A stretch of 64,000 bases of DNA, taken from the NCBI GenBank assembly GCA_022835595.1, contig BQUP01000003.1, forward strand, positions 874,629-938,628, written 5' to 3'. The position numbers were made by a program, and so were the translations under genes. This DNA comes from Cystobasidium ongulense. Lineage: Eukaryota; Basidiomycota; Cystobasidiomycetes; Cystobasidiales; Cystobasidiaceae. Under the pieces are notes generated by a model, which saw nothing but the letters and a program-made list of their open reading frames with translations, was not told the origin of the DNA and did not search any database. Shown in pieces: positions 1-11,226 of this stretch (positions within the stretch are counted from its first letter, which is position 1; every line of letters begins with the position of its first letter).

Positions 1-979
1 GAGCAAGGGGAAACACTGTTGAGATGATTTCTTCTTTGCCGATATGATCTACTTGTATAAGGCCTAGATGGCGAAGGCTGGTAGTGCGATGGATTCAGCC
101 AGTGTGATGTTGGAAGACTCGGAAAAGTTTTACCTAGTTGTATCGTGAAGGAGCCATGCCAGAAGCTTGTGACGGACACTTGCAAAGATAAAGACCGCAG
201 ACCTGAGATTTGCCTGCATTTCCTTGTCGGGCGCATTCTGACCGAGGTCTATCCGAATAACGGCCAGGTATTTCAAGCAATGCAAAGCGGGAAAACTGAC
301 TGTCATGAGACTGGGAATGACGGCTATAGACTCTGTCATGAAACGATCTGGGATCCATATGGAAGAGTCTGAGCAATCGTCCTCATTGCTGTCACTGTAA
401 TCTGACTCCGCCTTCACTTCTTCCAAAGCATGTTCGACAACAAGGACCCGGACATTGCTGCAGTTTTGTACAAAGTTGGATAGCTCAGGGTCATCGTCTG
501 GGCGATGCGTTTCGACGTGTAATTGATCCAGAGTCTGGAATTGATGACTATAATATGAGAGCATTGCCGGCCGCAACTGCGCATCGAGTGGAAGTGCCGA
601 GTCATAGAAGCAGACACGCAGGACTTTGAGCGAGACATTCTTCTGAGCGAGTCGCACTTGCAAGCGAGGGAGATCGTCCTTATGTCCTAGCTTGATAATG
701 GACAGCAATCGCTTCTGTGCAGGCAGTCGCCAGGCAGAACAAACGAGCGAAGCGCTGCGTCGTTCCAGTTCAAGTACGCGTTCGATCACGGTTGAGAGCC
801 AGTCGAGGTTGTGTTCAGCATCGAACTCTCACCGGACCAATAGGCAAAGAAGTCTCTCACATCTTCAGTGCTGGAGGATCATACATCTCGAGCTCAAAAC
901 CCCCGTACGAGTACGGGCACAGTTCGGCAAAGATCCTGTCCAACAGCTCTGGCGGCAGCTGCAGCGTGGATATCAGCAT
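1..979 (-). CDS. F-box / leucine-rich-repeat-like protein, partial (3' end outside window)
   Basis: Likely substrate-recognition subunit of an SCF ubiquitin ligase. An ATG at 979 opens a short frame with an F-box-like start (LPPELLDRIF). A second frame from about 820 down to 130 continues with SASLVCSAWR..AQK, typical of fungal F-box proteins, then leucine-rich segments (LKVLRVCFY, TLDQLHVE, CLKYLAVIRIDL). A 56-nt intron near 125-70 joins a further exon (LRHLGLIQVDHI) that stays open to the window edge, so the C-terminus is missing here. Oddity: the two frames are offset near 800-860, and I found no well-formed GT-AG intron of the right phase. The gene may be damaged, use a weak splice site, or hold a sequence error. 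F-box assignment is family knowledge; target unknown. Confidence 0.6.
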
Positions 980-1485
980 TGCTCACGCGGTCACGCGGCG
1001 GCAGACAGATGCAGTTGCCTATATCTCCCACCTTGTGTGCCATGGCAAACTAACTTGCAAGTCCCTCTCAATCCGTCAAAGTCAAGGTGCAAGCGCTTAG
1101 CAGATCGAGGCCGACCTCCAAGTACTCTTTATTTGGCACTGCATAAACCCGCGAACTCACACCCAATCTGGTCGTACTGCAAACGCGAGGCGAAGGACTA
1201 CCAGGCATTGCTTTGTGCCCTTTTAATTCCAAACATTCGCGTGTCCTGCCTGCAAACATGTCTGCTGACTGAACGCTTCCTGACCCCCCTATGTCAGACG
1301 TACGTGCCGCCTGCAGCATGCAGCCCTGTCAAGGATGTATGTACGCTGTCGCAGCGACGTCTCGCGCGCCTGCACTTCCACAGCGTCCTTATTGTCCTCT
1401 CCCTCTCTCCTCTTGCTTCAGAAGCAATTGTACCTGTCCGATATCACTTTGCCAAGTCACATTCTACTTATTCACCGAGCCCATT
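980..1485. other. Intergenic region, nothing recognised
   Basis: About 500 bases between the start of the F-box-like gene (-) and the next plus-strand gene. CT-rich tracts occur near 1380-1420. No RNA gene, repeat or conserved coding frame is visible. It presumably holds both promoters. Confidence 0.5.
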
Positions 1486-4400
1486 ATGCGCAAGCGCCCG
1501 ACTGAAGCTTCGTCAAGTAGTAGACCTGCCAAGTATCCAGTCTCTCTTAGCAATCGGGCTCTCCTACAGTCCCCGCATGCTCTTCACGCGGCCTCACGAA
1601 GCGATACATCAAACAATGCAGTTCTAAAGTACCAGGACGGTCACCGCCGAAGTACAAGTGATATACGAGTGGCATCTGATGAACAAAGACAGCATATCAT
1701 CGACTACAACTCTGGCAGCGGCTCAAGTGTCTGGCTAGCCTCTGAGACTACATTACTCGAACAAGCTCAAACGACAATATCGTCCGGCAGTAATAGTACG
1801 TACGTCTGTGGCAGCGGCGGAGTCGAGCGTTACTGATGGCCGTGTCCAGTACTCACGGGCGGCGCTGCATACATCCCTTCCGCTAGCGCAGCGCATCATG
1901 CTACAGAAAAGGTCTCGGGCAAGCTGAACATCAAGGGACGCGCAGTGCACCTCAATGCCGCGGCTGTTGATCTCGCTGCAAAGGGCACGCAGTACGCCTC
2001 AGTAGTTTCTGGTGGGTTCTCATTTGCTGCTGCCGCAGATACTGTACTGACCTAGCACAAAGCTACCAACAAGACGATGAATAGCGGTCGATATGAACAT
2101 CGTCACCGTGCGGCACATTCTGAAAATTCCCCAACGCGCATGGCGGCCCAGATACAAGATTTTAGCGATGCAAGAGCTTATGACGAAAATGAAAAGGAGG
2201 CCATACGATATGGGATCGACATCCACGATGCGGCGAAGCGAATGCGTACGGAAGGTACGGACAAGTGGCCTCTGTTGTCCTCTATGCCGGTTGCGAGTTG
2301 CGGATCGCTGGCACCGAATTCCCCACCTCTTGACACTGGTCTCAGGGACTCCTCGCGCCTTCAAAGCGTTGGGCGGAATGAGCCTGTTCATAGCGTTGGC
2401 CCGTATCGTCCCCGCCGCAACAGCAATCTCGACAATGCAACTAACATCAAACCGAGTCGAATAGCTGTAGCCGGAGACAAAGCCAGAGAGCCATCTAATG
2501 TGGAAGCTTTGAAATCTGAGAGAAAGCGCATAAAAGAAGAGACCAAACGATTGGAAGCCGATGCCGAGGCTTTCTGTCGAGGTGCACTTCATTGAGCCAA
2601 GTTCCACTACGCCCCTGGGAAGCTGCTGACATCTTCATATCAGCTGTCATCCCGTTCAAAGGCTTGCCGATAGTATCGCTCGCAAAAGCTATCCTGATGG
2701 AGCTAAAGGGTACACCTGACAAAAATGGGCTTGCAGGAAGCGAGAGGGAACTCCTTTTAGAACTGAAGAAACTCGAAAATCTACCCTCGACCACCGAATG
2801 GAAGGAAAAAATTGTCGGTGAGCAAGTATGCAAGCCCACTCTTGCGATGGCATGTACTTACGCAGACTATCGTCCTTCCAAATGGGCATCACGGGCCCCA
2901 TCAGCCTTCAACAACGTTGCCAGACGTTTCTTCGCCAGTAGAAAATCCCTGTGTCACAGTCGTGGACTAGAACAACTGGCGGACAATGCTTTGATTCATG
3001 ATACCATTCGCCAATTAGATGTCAATCATGGACTTGGAATTTTCGAGGCAGATGACTTTAGTGATGAGCTGCTATCGCCAGCAGGAATTGACGCCATCAG
3101 CTCTCTCGAAAGTCTGCAAACTGCAACCAGAGCTAATCTCGTAGAAGCACGGAAAGGTAAATTACGGCATCAAGGTGATCCACCGCTCATTCCAAGCTAC
3201 GGCGTTCTGCCAGAAACAGCTGCCACATCGCCATCGCGTTTCCCTGGGGTTTATGGTGCTAGACCTGCTTTAGGTAAGTGGAGCCCTTGCTTTATGGGGG
3301 TGCTAGCCTTGCACTGACAGCTGCCCAGATGAAAAATTTGCCAGTCCCTTGGAGTCCTTCAAGCTGCCGTCAAGGAGGAGGCAGGCTTCAAACTGCAATC
3401 TAGATAGTGCTGTATCAGATCTGCTGCCTTATCCGAGAGCCAGAAAATCTTCTTACACATCTACAGCCTTGAATCTACATTCCTACAGCTCGAGTGACTC
3501 AAATTCGTTGCGAGAAGCTTATTTTCCGGGAGGAGTTCCTCGAGAAGCGTCCAATTCTGCCAATCATGGAAATAATTTTGGCTTCAGTCCTCTGCCGGGC
3601 TACCCACGATCCAGGAGCTCGTCCTTTCACCTGAGCGGAAATAGCGTTACCCAAGCGACATTCCACAATAACAGTTCGGTAGGCATCAGACTACTTCTCT
3701 CCCTGAAGACAAGGAGACTGAATCCTTCACAGTTTGATCTCGATTTTAATTCGCTGCTGCAACTCAACGAGAGCCCCTATCTCTCATCGGAACTCCAGCC
3801 GTTCGACCAGCCGGGACCATTCACCCAGGGGAGCATACATGATGATGAGGACCAAATGGATAATTACGATTGGAGTCCAGTAAGTCTAGTTGGTGGCGAT
3901 GTGAGACAAGTGACCGATGCTCCCCTGGTACTCCTCCAGAACGGCGCCGCTCGTACTTTAGCGCGCTGTAAATCCCCCAGTGCCCCTGATCTTCGCGGAA
4001 AAGCTCTGCGACAGACGGCACTTCCTCTTAGCGGCACGGGCTATGGAGAGATTCTGCGAAGACGGCCCTCTCTTACTCGGGGACCACTTCCAAGCTCGGA
4101 GGCGTTACCGTCGTCCTCTGACAACATTTTAGCAGTAGCATCGCTTCTTTACCTCTAGAAGGCGTGTCGTCCCTTAGCAGCACAAGGGAATTCCTTCTCG
4201 AACTGGATCGCATGGCTCCACCACCTCCGCAAACCTTTCGACAAAGGCACACTTCTTCAACTTATAGAGACCAGTTTGGACCTGGTCCGTTATTGAACTA
4301 CAATACGACTAGATCGAGAAGCTCGTCCTTTTCCTTGGGCGGAAACAACACTACTGGAACACCGTATATTGATCGCATTCCGGTAGGGTTTCAGGATTGC

Positions 4401-5078
4401 TAATAAGACTACAGAGGAGACTGATGTCCTTCACTGGCTGATTTCCAGTCACCACTCCCATCTCCGAACATTCCCAGGTTCTCGAGCCCAACAATCAGCG
4501 GAGCTTACGGCAGCCTACCATCCCATTTAGCTATCCCGTTACCTCCACAGTTGCGACAAAGTGCATCTCAACAGGCACTTTTTCGTCCAACCCAGTCTCC
4601 ACGTTCTATTCCGAGAAGCGCAGATGATGACCAACAAGCCGCCCCCAATGATTTCGATGCAGTGAGTCCAAGGAGCTTCGACATCGAGAAACACGTCCTG
4701 ATAGCCATCCGCTACATCCTTTAGAGTCTGCTCAATCAGACCTTGGCTCGAAGTAAATCGCCTAGTCTTCCTGATCTTCGCGCAACAGTTCAACAAGATA
4801 GGGCTTGTCCTAGCGGTCCGAGGAGAAGACGAAGGATTATGCAAAGACGAACAAACCCGGCCGGAGAAACGCTCTCATCTTTGCAGGGCTTTTCCTCGTC
4901 TTCCATCATTGGCACAGACAGTAACATGGGATCGATACGCGACCTACCTCCACTCCCCCCTTTACCAGTCGGTGGTGTGTCCAGTCAACAGGCGCCAATA
5001 CCTCTTGCAAGGGGGGTACCCGATACTTCGCACAAAGCTTTCATGGCAAAGATGCGCCAGAATAATAGAAGAGGCTAG
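1486..5078 (+). CDS. Unknown Ser/Arg-rich protein with two tandem homologous modules
   Basis: Function not recognised. Proposed exons: 1486-1795, 1850-2001, 2056-2581, 2623-2817, 2866-3273, 3329-3678, 3733-3879, 3940-4103, 4133-4382, 4449-4661 and 4725-5078, about 1020 residues. The middle part (2600-3270) is helical with a hydrophobic stretch (ISAVIPFKGLPIVSLAKAI). The C-terminal half has two copies of one module: RSRSSSF at about 3610 and 4317, DDEDQ/DDDQQ at about 3840 and 4625, and ARCKSPSAPDLR/ARSKSPSLPDLR at about 3960 and 4746. Two introns per module lie at equivalent places. Basic-Ser motifs suggest phosphorylation, which is inference. Uncertain points: the 4104-4132 'intron' is only 29 nt and could be a frameshift, and without the 2002-2055 intron the stretch would be two genes (stop at 2055, ATG at 2077). 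Confidence 0.5.
3679..3732 (+). other. Module-1 intron homologous to intron 4383-4448
   Basis: This 54-nt GT-AG intron starts GTAGG and contains AGGAGACTGA followed closely by TCCTTCAC. The intron at 4383-4448 in module 2 starts GTAGGG and contains AGGAGACTGA, then TCCTTCAC. Shared intron sequence means the modules arose by DNA duplication and not by retention of an ancient protein repeat. Confidence 0.7.
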
Positions 5079-5937
5079 AGCATTCCGAGTTCGCTTCTCG
5101 TCTTGGCCCGCCAGGATCACGTGCATTCCTAGATTCTGGCTGTACACGTACATGGGTAGAAAGCTAGCAAACAGCGAAGATCATCTCTGGGTGAGGCTGT
5201 CGCTGCACAGAAACTGGGTGGGCCTCCAAATGAATGTGGGAAGGGAGAGATCGTAAAAGCTACCTAATTTTGAGTTTGAGAAGGTTGTGCATCGTCATCC
5301 ATCTTGTCTGGTATGATATGTATGTGTGGCTAGCATTTACACAAGACATCGTTTAGCTCGAGCGATGTGAAGCCAGAAGCGAGATTGTGCAAGTAAGAGA
5401 GTGCTTGCTGTCTGCTTGAGTATATGCTGGCGTTCCCGAACAATATTGTATTTCCCAGAAGGTCTGCACCACGTGTTCTCGATATGCATTTAGCTCTTGA
5501 ACCGACTTAGGCACCGCCCTTCTACGCACAATAACTCAGAGATACTTGCATCGGTGTGGATCTTGCGACAGACCGACGTCGAGACACTGCGTAACGCTCA
5601 GCGGAACGTGTCGAGGTGAAGCTTAAAGGGGCCTTGAAGCTGGTTCAGCAGGCAAAGCAAGAAGGTCCTCGCACGCATTGCGAGAGATAGCATTCCCAGC
5701 CAGGACCGTGTGAACATGAGGAAAGACCAGACGCAGTGAGCGCGAGTGTCGAAAGCACCAAGAAGGACGCTGGAAGAGAGCAGACTTGTCTACTGCTGCC
5801 ATCGCCGTAGCCAGAGTCAGGTAGACGCGAAGGGCCAAAAGAAGCACGAGACCTGCAGAGAAGGCAAGAAGCAGGAGCAGGAGACGGGAAGGCGTAAAGA
5901 GCTGGCATCAAGACAGTACAGCACCGCCAACACATCA
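5079..5937. other. Intergenic region, nothing recognised
   Basis: About 860 bases between two plus-strand genes. A frame in phase with the downstream gene is open from about 5746 but has no ATG before 5938, so part of this may be 5' leader. No repeat or RNA gene seen. Confidence 0.4.
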
Positions 5938-8900
5938 ATGAGTACGGTAAACTTCTTCAGAACGCAAGAGCCGTCCGTATATGCTTCCGATCCAGCAAGT
6001 AAACGAGCCACTATGTCTCGCCAGGTCAACAACGAGAAAGGCGAGGGGAGCAGCAATGGCAACTACGACGGCAGGAACGGCTCTATCAGTGGTGCCAGAG
6101 ATGCACAGCACGAAGCATCTCAGTACTTGCCATACAGCCCAGGTCCCAGCTCGTCAGGCGCACAAGAAGCTGGCAGTGGTGATCAAGAACGACCTCGAGC
6201 TTCGCGGCGGCCATCAGGCATTGGACTTGCAACATATCAGGCACTGGCCCATGATCCAGTATACATGGCTGCGCGGACGAGTCCGATAGGCCCTCCACCT
6301 CGAGCAGCCCTTCCTGCCTTGCCGCCTGTCCCGTATGGCAGCAGTGGCCCTCCACCTCGCGATAGCCTTCCTGAACCACCTTCGCAGCAGCGACAGCAGC
6401 AACGCAAGTCAAGTGGAATGCTCGCGATGGCAAGCGAGAGCAGGCCAGTGACAGCAGTCTTCAACGGAGATGGAGACTGGGGCTACTCAGCCTCATCGAG
6501 CGAGGCGCGGTCGAATACAGCAGTCCACGGGGGCAGCGAAGCCAGTAGTTCGACTGTCTCGCAGCACAGGGCCCATAATAGTGGTGGTGGCATAGCTGCC
6601 TTCCAAGAACGAGGAGCTCGCAGCTCAACTTCTGCATCAAGGCAAAGACGGCAAGAGCCAGATGCAACTGCACTGCCTGACAACAGAGCACCCTCCATCT
6701 CTCGTCACGCGCGACATGGCACCGACGCCTCGTCAGGAAGCTCACCTCCTGGTCCAAGCCTTGGATCAAGGTCAAGTAATGGCGTAGAGGACGAGCAGCA
6801 TGCAGACGGTTCAAGCGACAAAATGGCCTCCAAGACTGTCCTGACCATTGCCCTCCTTGAAGCCCAAACAGCTGTAGATCTGGATGAATCGGATCAAGCC
6901 GAGGCAGCCATCGTATCGTATTCTAAGAGTGTTGAATTGCTTCAAGAAGTTATGCGACGAGTCTCTGAGAATGCTGGGACTTATCGACGGAAAGAGATGG
7001 ATAGGCTTGCAGACATCAAGAATGCACGGATGGCTCGGTGGAAACAATGGCGCATGGAACAGTATCGAAGAGCTGGCGTCCAGGTCAATGCAGAAGAGCT
7101 GCATATCACCGATGAAGAGATTGAGACTAGAGAGGAACGTCGCGATAGAGAGAAACGCGTAGCAAGGATAGCAAGGCGTGAGCGAATGCGAGAGGAGGAG
7201 TGTGCTAAGCTCCGAGTTATCGTAAGCATTCTACTGAGTGTTGAGTATCTCGAAGATAGTCCATAAAGCTTACCATATCGCCAACCAAACAGCACGATAC
7301 GTATGCTGAGCGAGTCCGTGCGTTGAAGGAAGAGACGGCGGCACGCGCTGCGCAGTATGCTCCGTCCGAAGTAAACGAATACAATCGCGTGAATCTAAGC
7401 ATCGAAGGGACTGACCCTAGTCATAAAATGGCTGCGCTGTCGATAAACGGACAGGCAGATACCGATTATCAAGCCTCGAAAAGATATACACATACACCTA
7501 TTCACTCTCGCCACATGGGTCAACAGTCTGTTGACACGGCAATCGACTCTGCAGCACGTGCTGGCATCGGCTCGGCTATGCTTGCAGATTCGCCCGTGTC
7601 TCCTACCTTTGACATTACATCAGCATCTGTATCTGCATCACCTCCAAATCGCGTGCTGGCGAGCGCAGTACCCTTCCCTGCATCACCCCCTTCTGCCCAA
7701 AACAATGCTAGACTCTCATATACATCCTCTTCTTCCACCTCTCCTCCGTCGCTTGCACTTCCTGAGATCCACCCGTTCTCTTTCTCTCCGGCCAATTCAG
7801 TAAGAGGAACAAGTCCAAGCTCCACTTCACAGAAGAAGCCATCATCTGCACCCATACAGCAATCCATCTTGAGCTTCTCTCCGGACTCCGAGACATCAGA
7901 CAACGCCGCCTTTTCAGATCTACAAAAGTCGCCTGGATCGAAAATATTGAAGACGCATCGCAAGAATGCATCTTCCTCTGCATCATTGAATAAGACTTTA
8001 CCAAATCCTGAAGGGTATGCTACTTTTGGAGATCTCGCTGCACAAGCGTCAGTTCGACAACGCAGTCCGAAACCTCCGAACATGCCATTACATAACGAGC
8101 AAGATGAATTGTCAGGTCCAGAGGGTTTAGCTACACCGACCCCGGATACTGTATTTTCGAAAGCATTCGCCCCACCTCCTCATCAAACAGACCGAAAGTC
8201 TATTCCTGAAGAAATAAGTCGGTCTAGAGCTAGTTCCAGGGCTTCAAATGCGCTTCGGCACATGACAAGCAATGAAAGTATGGCTTCCACGACGACATCT
8301 TCGTCCGTTAGCAGGGAACACTGGAATGCCCCTGCGCCAAAGATGCCTTTGCCCCCAATGCCAAAGGCACCGCAAGTTATGTCTGTTTCTCCTCCTTCCG
8401 GCCCTGAAAGCTTAGGCAATCGTGCTTCAAGAATCGAAGTCAGTCGCCCTCTGCGGTCAGCGAGTCTAGTAGCTGGCCAGCCTCCGCCAACACAATCAAC
8501 TCAGGGTCCGACACAGAGGAACGGGGTATCCGCTTTAGCTAGCGAAAGTCAGCGGGCAAGTGCGTTGTTGATTAATCCATCGACCCTGCACGGTACTATC
8601 AGTCAAAGACGCAAGAGCCCGCAGATGCCAGATGCAGCGAGTTTCCATAGTGTGGAAGAAGGCCACAACGATACACTCGGTGTTCCACAGTCGGAGTATC
8701 AAGGCATGAGTGGTCTGGGACTTACACGGACGAGCTCGACAGAACGCGGGACCAGCAATAGTTCGTCTGTACTGAAAGCGGGCGGGGTGTCGCCTGGCGG
8801 CTCGAGCTCAAACGGTGGTTCGTCTGGATCGCATCCTTTCAATGTTACTGGATCGCTGCCTATGCGCCTGCGAGCTCTATCGCAGCCTTCGAAACGACCT

Positions 8901-10271
8901 GGCATGTCATCCTATAATAGTGATTTTGAAGCTGGTGCGCCTCCTCTTCCAACGCAGACTTTGACAGCACCCAACTTGCAACGCTCGGATAGTGATCCGT
9001 CAAAGACTACACCTGCGAGCAACGATCTTCCACCTACGCCAAACATGCCGAGCACTCCTATGTCATTCGATTATCCTGGCAGTCTGAGTGAGAGGACGGA
9101 CAATAATCCTAGTACTGTCGGGCATGATGATGCCTCAAGTGATCGAATGGTTTCTCCGGCTGGGACTTACCAAGGTGCCATGTACACAAAGTCGAGCTCA
9201 TATCAAGCGACGAGCTTCCTCGAGCCAGATACGCCAGCCTCTGCATCCTTCCAGCAAAACGCCCAGCTTTCGCCTACTCAAGTATCCCAGATAGAGTATC
9301 AGCCTCCACCATCCGATATAATGCGAGTACCATTCCATTTTATGAAACAAATAAGAGCATCAATATTATCAGGAGCCTATTTAACACCAAGATTATACAT
9401 ACCAAAACAACTTTGGTCACAATCAAGTATGAAATTAATACATACAGAAACCAAGGTTAGAATGTTAGATTTACTACTCAACGGGTTAGAATCTATTGAG
9501 AAAATAGCAGGTGATATTTTGTTAATCGATGGTAAAATTAAAGCTGGTAATGCTATTAGTAAAATTGATGCTGCTAATAAATTAATGAGGGAATTGGAAA
9601 GTTTTGAAGGAATGTTAGATGGTGTTCAAAGTACGTTGGCAAAGAAATTACCTTATATTGAACAACCTAATGGAAAAAAGGGCGGTGGAGTAAGTCAAAA
9701 TAAACTCTTCTCGCTTTACACGAGTCTTCACGCTGACATCCGAATGTGCCTTTTTTTCAGGGCTCTTTCGTGGCTTGGAGCAGCAAGCTGTCGAGATCAA
9801 TGGATCGCATGACAAAAGGAAAGAAGTAAGTCTCGCATATACTAACACTCTTTGTCTTGATTGAAGAGTGTATACCAACTATTGCGATTTGTTATCAGTC
9901 TCGACGCACCCGAAACCTATGTCGCTGCTATCGCGCGTCTCTGCCTGCATGCCCAAATTTTGGATCGACATCTAGCTTCTCTACATGCAGACAGCAGCAA
10001 CACAGTTACAAACGGGCACAACATTCAAGAGCAGCGTTTAGCAACTTCACCTGTCCCTCCTATCAGTAGCGCGTCCGGTAACACAACGATCAACACTGCT
10101 GGTCCCAGTGGATATAATGATATTCCAGCTGACAGAAGAGCATACATTGAAATGAGATTAAAGAGAACTTCAGATTTCTTTAGTAAAGTTATCTGTAAAA
10201 TGTTGCTTAACGATCTTGGGATTTGGTTAGATAAATATAGTAAACGAGCTGCTGGTTGGACCACGGATTAA
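5938..10271 (+). CDS. Large MIT-domain protein with conserved C-terminal helical region
   Basis: MIT (microtubule interacting and transport) domains are three-helix bundles, usually found in ESCRT/Vps4-linked trafficking proteins. Exons: 5938-7221, 7293-9689, 9761-9825 and 9869-10271, giving 1382 residues. The first 300 residues are low-complexity Ser/Gly/Pro. An MIT-like bundle follows at about residues 300-375 (LLEAQTAVDLDESDQ, AIVSYSKSVELLQEV), then charged helices. A roughly 650-residue disordered linker ends at a well-structured C-terminal region starting PFHFMKQIRASILSGAYL, continuing into VYQLLRFVISLDAPETYVAA and ending near WLDKYSKRAAG. Similar MIT proteins with a long linker are common in fungi. 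An alternative start lies at 6013. The C-terminal blocks (9310-9670, 10130-10260) use strikingly A/T-ending codons. Exact partners unknown. Confidence 0.8.
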
Positions 10272-11226
10272 AGAGGGGGATGAATATATATCAGACGAAA
10301 GGAGAAATTGGCATTGAGATGGTGGTTAGTGTAGCGGGAAGAGGGAGATTTTGCAAAACTACATGAACGCTTTGACAGTTTTGGGTATTCGATGCAGTTA
10401 TTATATCAAAGCTTTGAATGATTCCCCACGCAGTGCTAATTCTTAGCGAATGACTTTACGTACATCATCAGAGGGATCCTCGGATTGGCCTTGAACAGTA
10501 ACCACACGTTTCGTTGTATCACCAAAGAATTTCAGAGTAATTCGCTGCCATTCTTTCGTTTTGGGTTTGCGTTGTCTCCTTCGAATCGGTGTCTTTATAA
10601 CTATCCAATACCATGTAAACACATCTTTCTTGGAGGTCAGCTTGATTCGCACGAAAGAGTGAACCTCGAGAATTTGCTCTATGTCCACTTTTCGATCCAC
10701 TAAAAAGTAGAAAGCGCAAAGGTAACTCCCAAATTGATGAGATCAAAATAACAAACAGCAGAGCGCGATCAAGTCGTCGAGTTCAAATTAGTTTGGAGAG
10801 TTCCGGAGGGACAGGATTTTAGAAGAAGAAGAAGAAGAAGAAGAAAAAGCGGATTTCATTGCTGAATGACGATACCAGGGTAGGTGGGGATATATTTTGA
10901 AGAAAAAGAAAGGTACAATAAGAGAAACAAAATGAAGAAACCGGTCTAGGGGAAATTCATAAATCGGTTATACCTTGATTGTGTGCTTTGTGAGACGTTT
11001 TCTTTAGGAGCAGGAGAGTGATAAAACTAGGCGGATTTAAACTGGAACCGTAAGTAAAACTGAAATTGACTAAACGGGACCTTTGAGTACGTCTGGGGAC
11101 TGAAATAAGACAAGACGAGCCAAGGAAATAAAGAACCATTTCTATATAGAACGATTTCTAAAAGCAGGAATTTCCCTTCTTCGTCAAGGGTGGGTTTTCT
11201 ACCATTTCCGATTGTTATCTCCCTCT
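10272..11226. other. Convergent intergenic region with GAA microsatellite
   Basis: About 950 bases between the 3' ends of the MIT-domain gene and the GPI-protein gene. A (GAA)8-like tract lies at 10822-10845. A minus-strand frame at 10443-10700 lacks an ATG and was not called. Otherwise nothing recognised. Confidence 0.5.
10822..10845. repeat. GAA/AGA microsatellite
   Basis: About eight perfect GAA units followed by an A-rich tail. It lies in a convergent intergenic region, so it is probably neutral. Confidence 0.9.

Noticed and set aside
10443-10700. Basic 85-codon minus-strand frame in the convergent region
   Set aside because: No ATG at its start, no convincing upstream exon, and no family signal.
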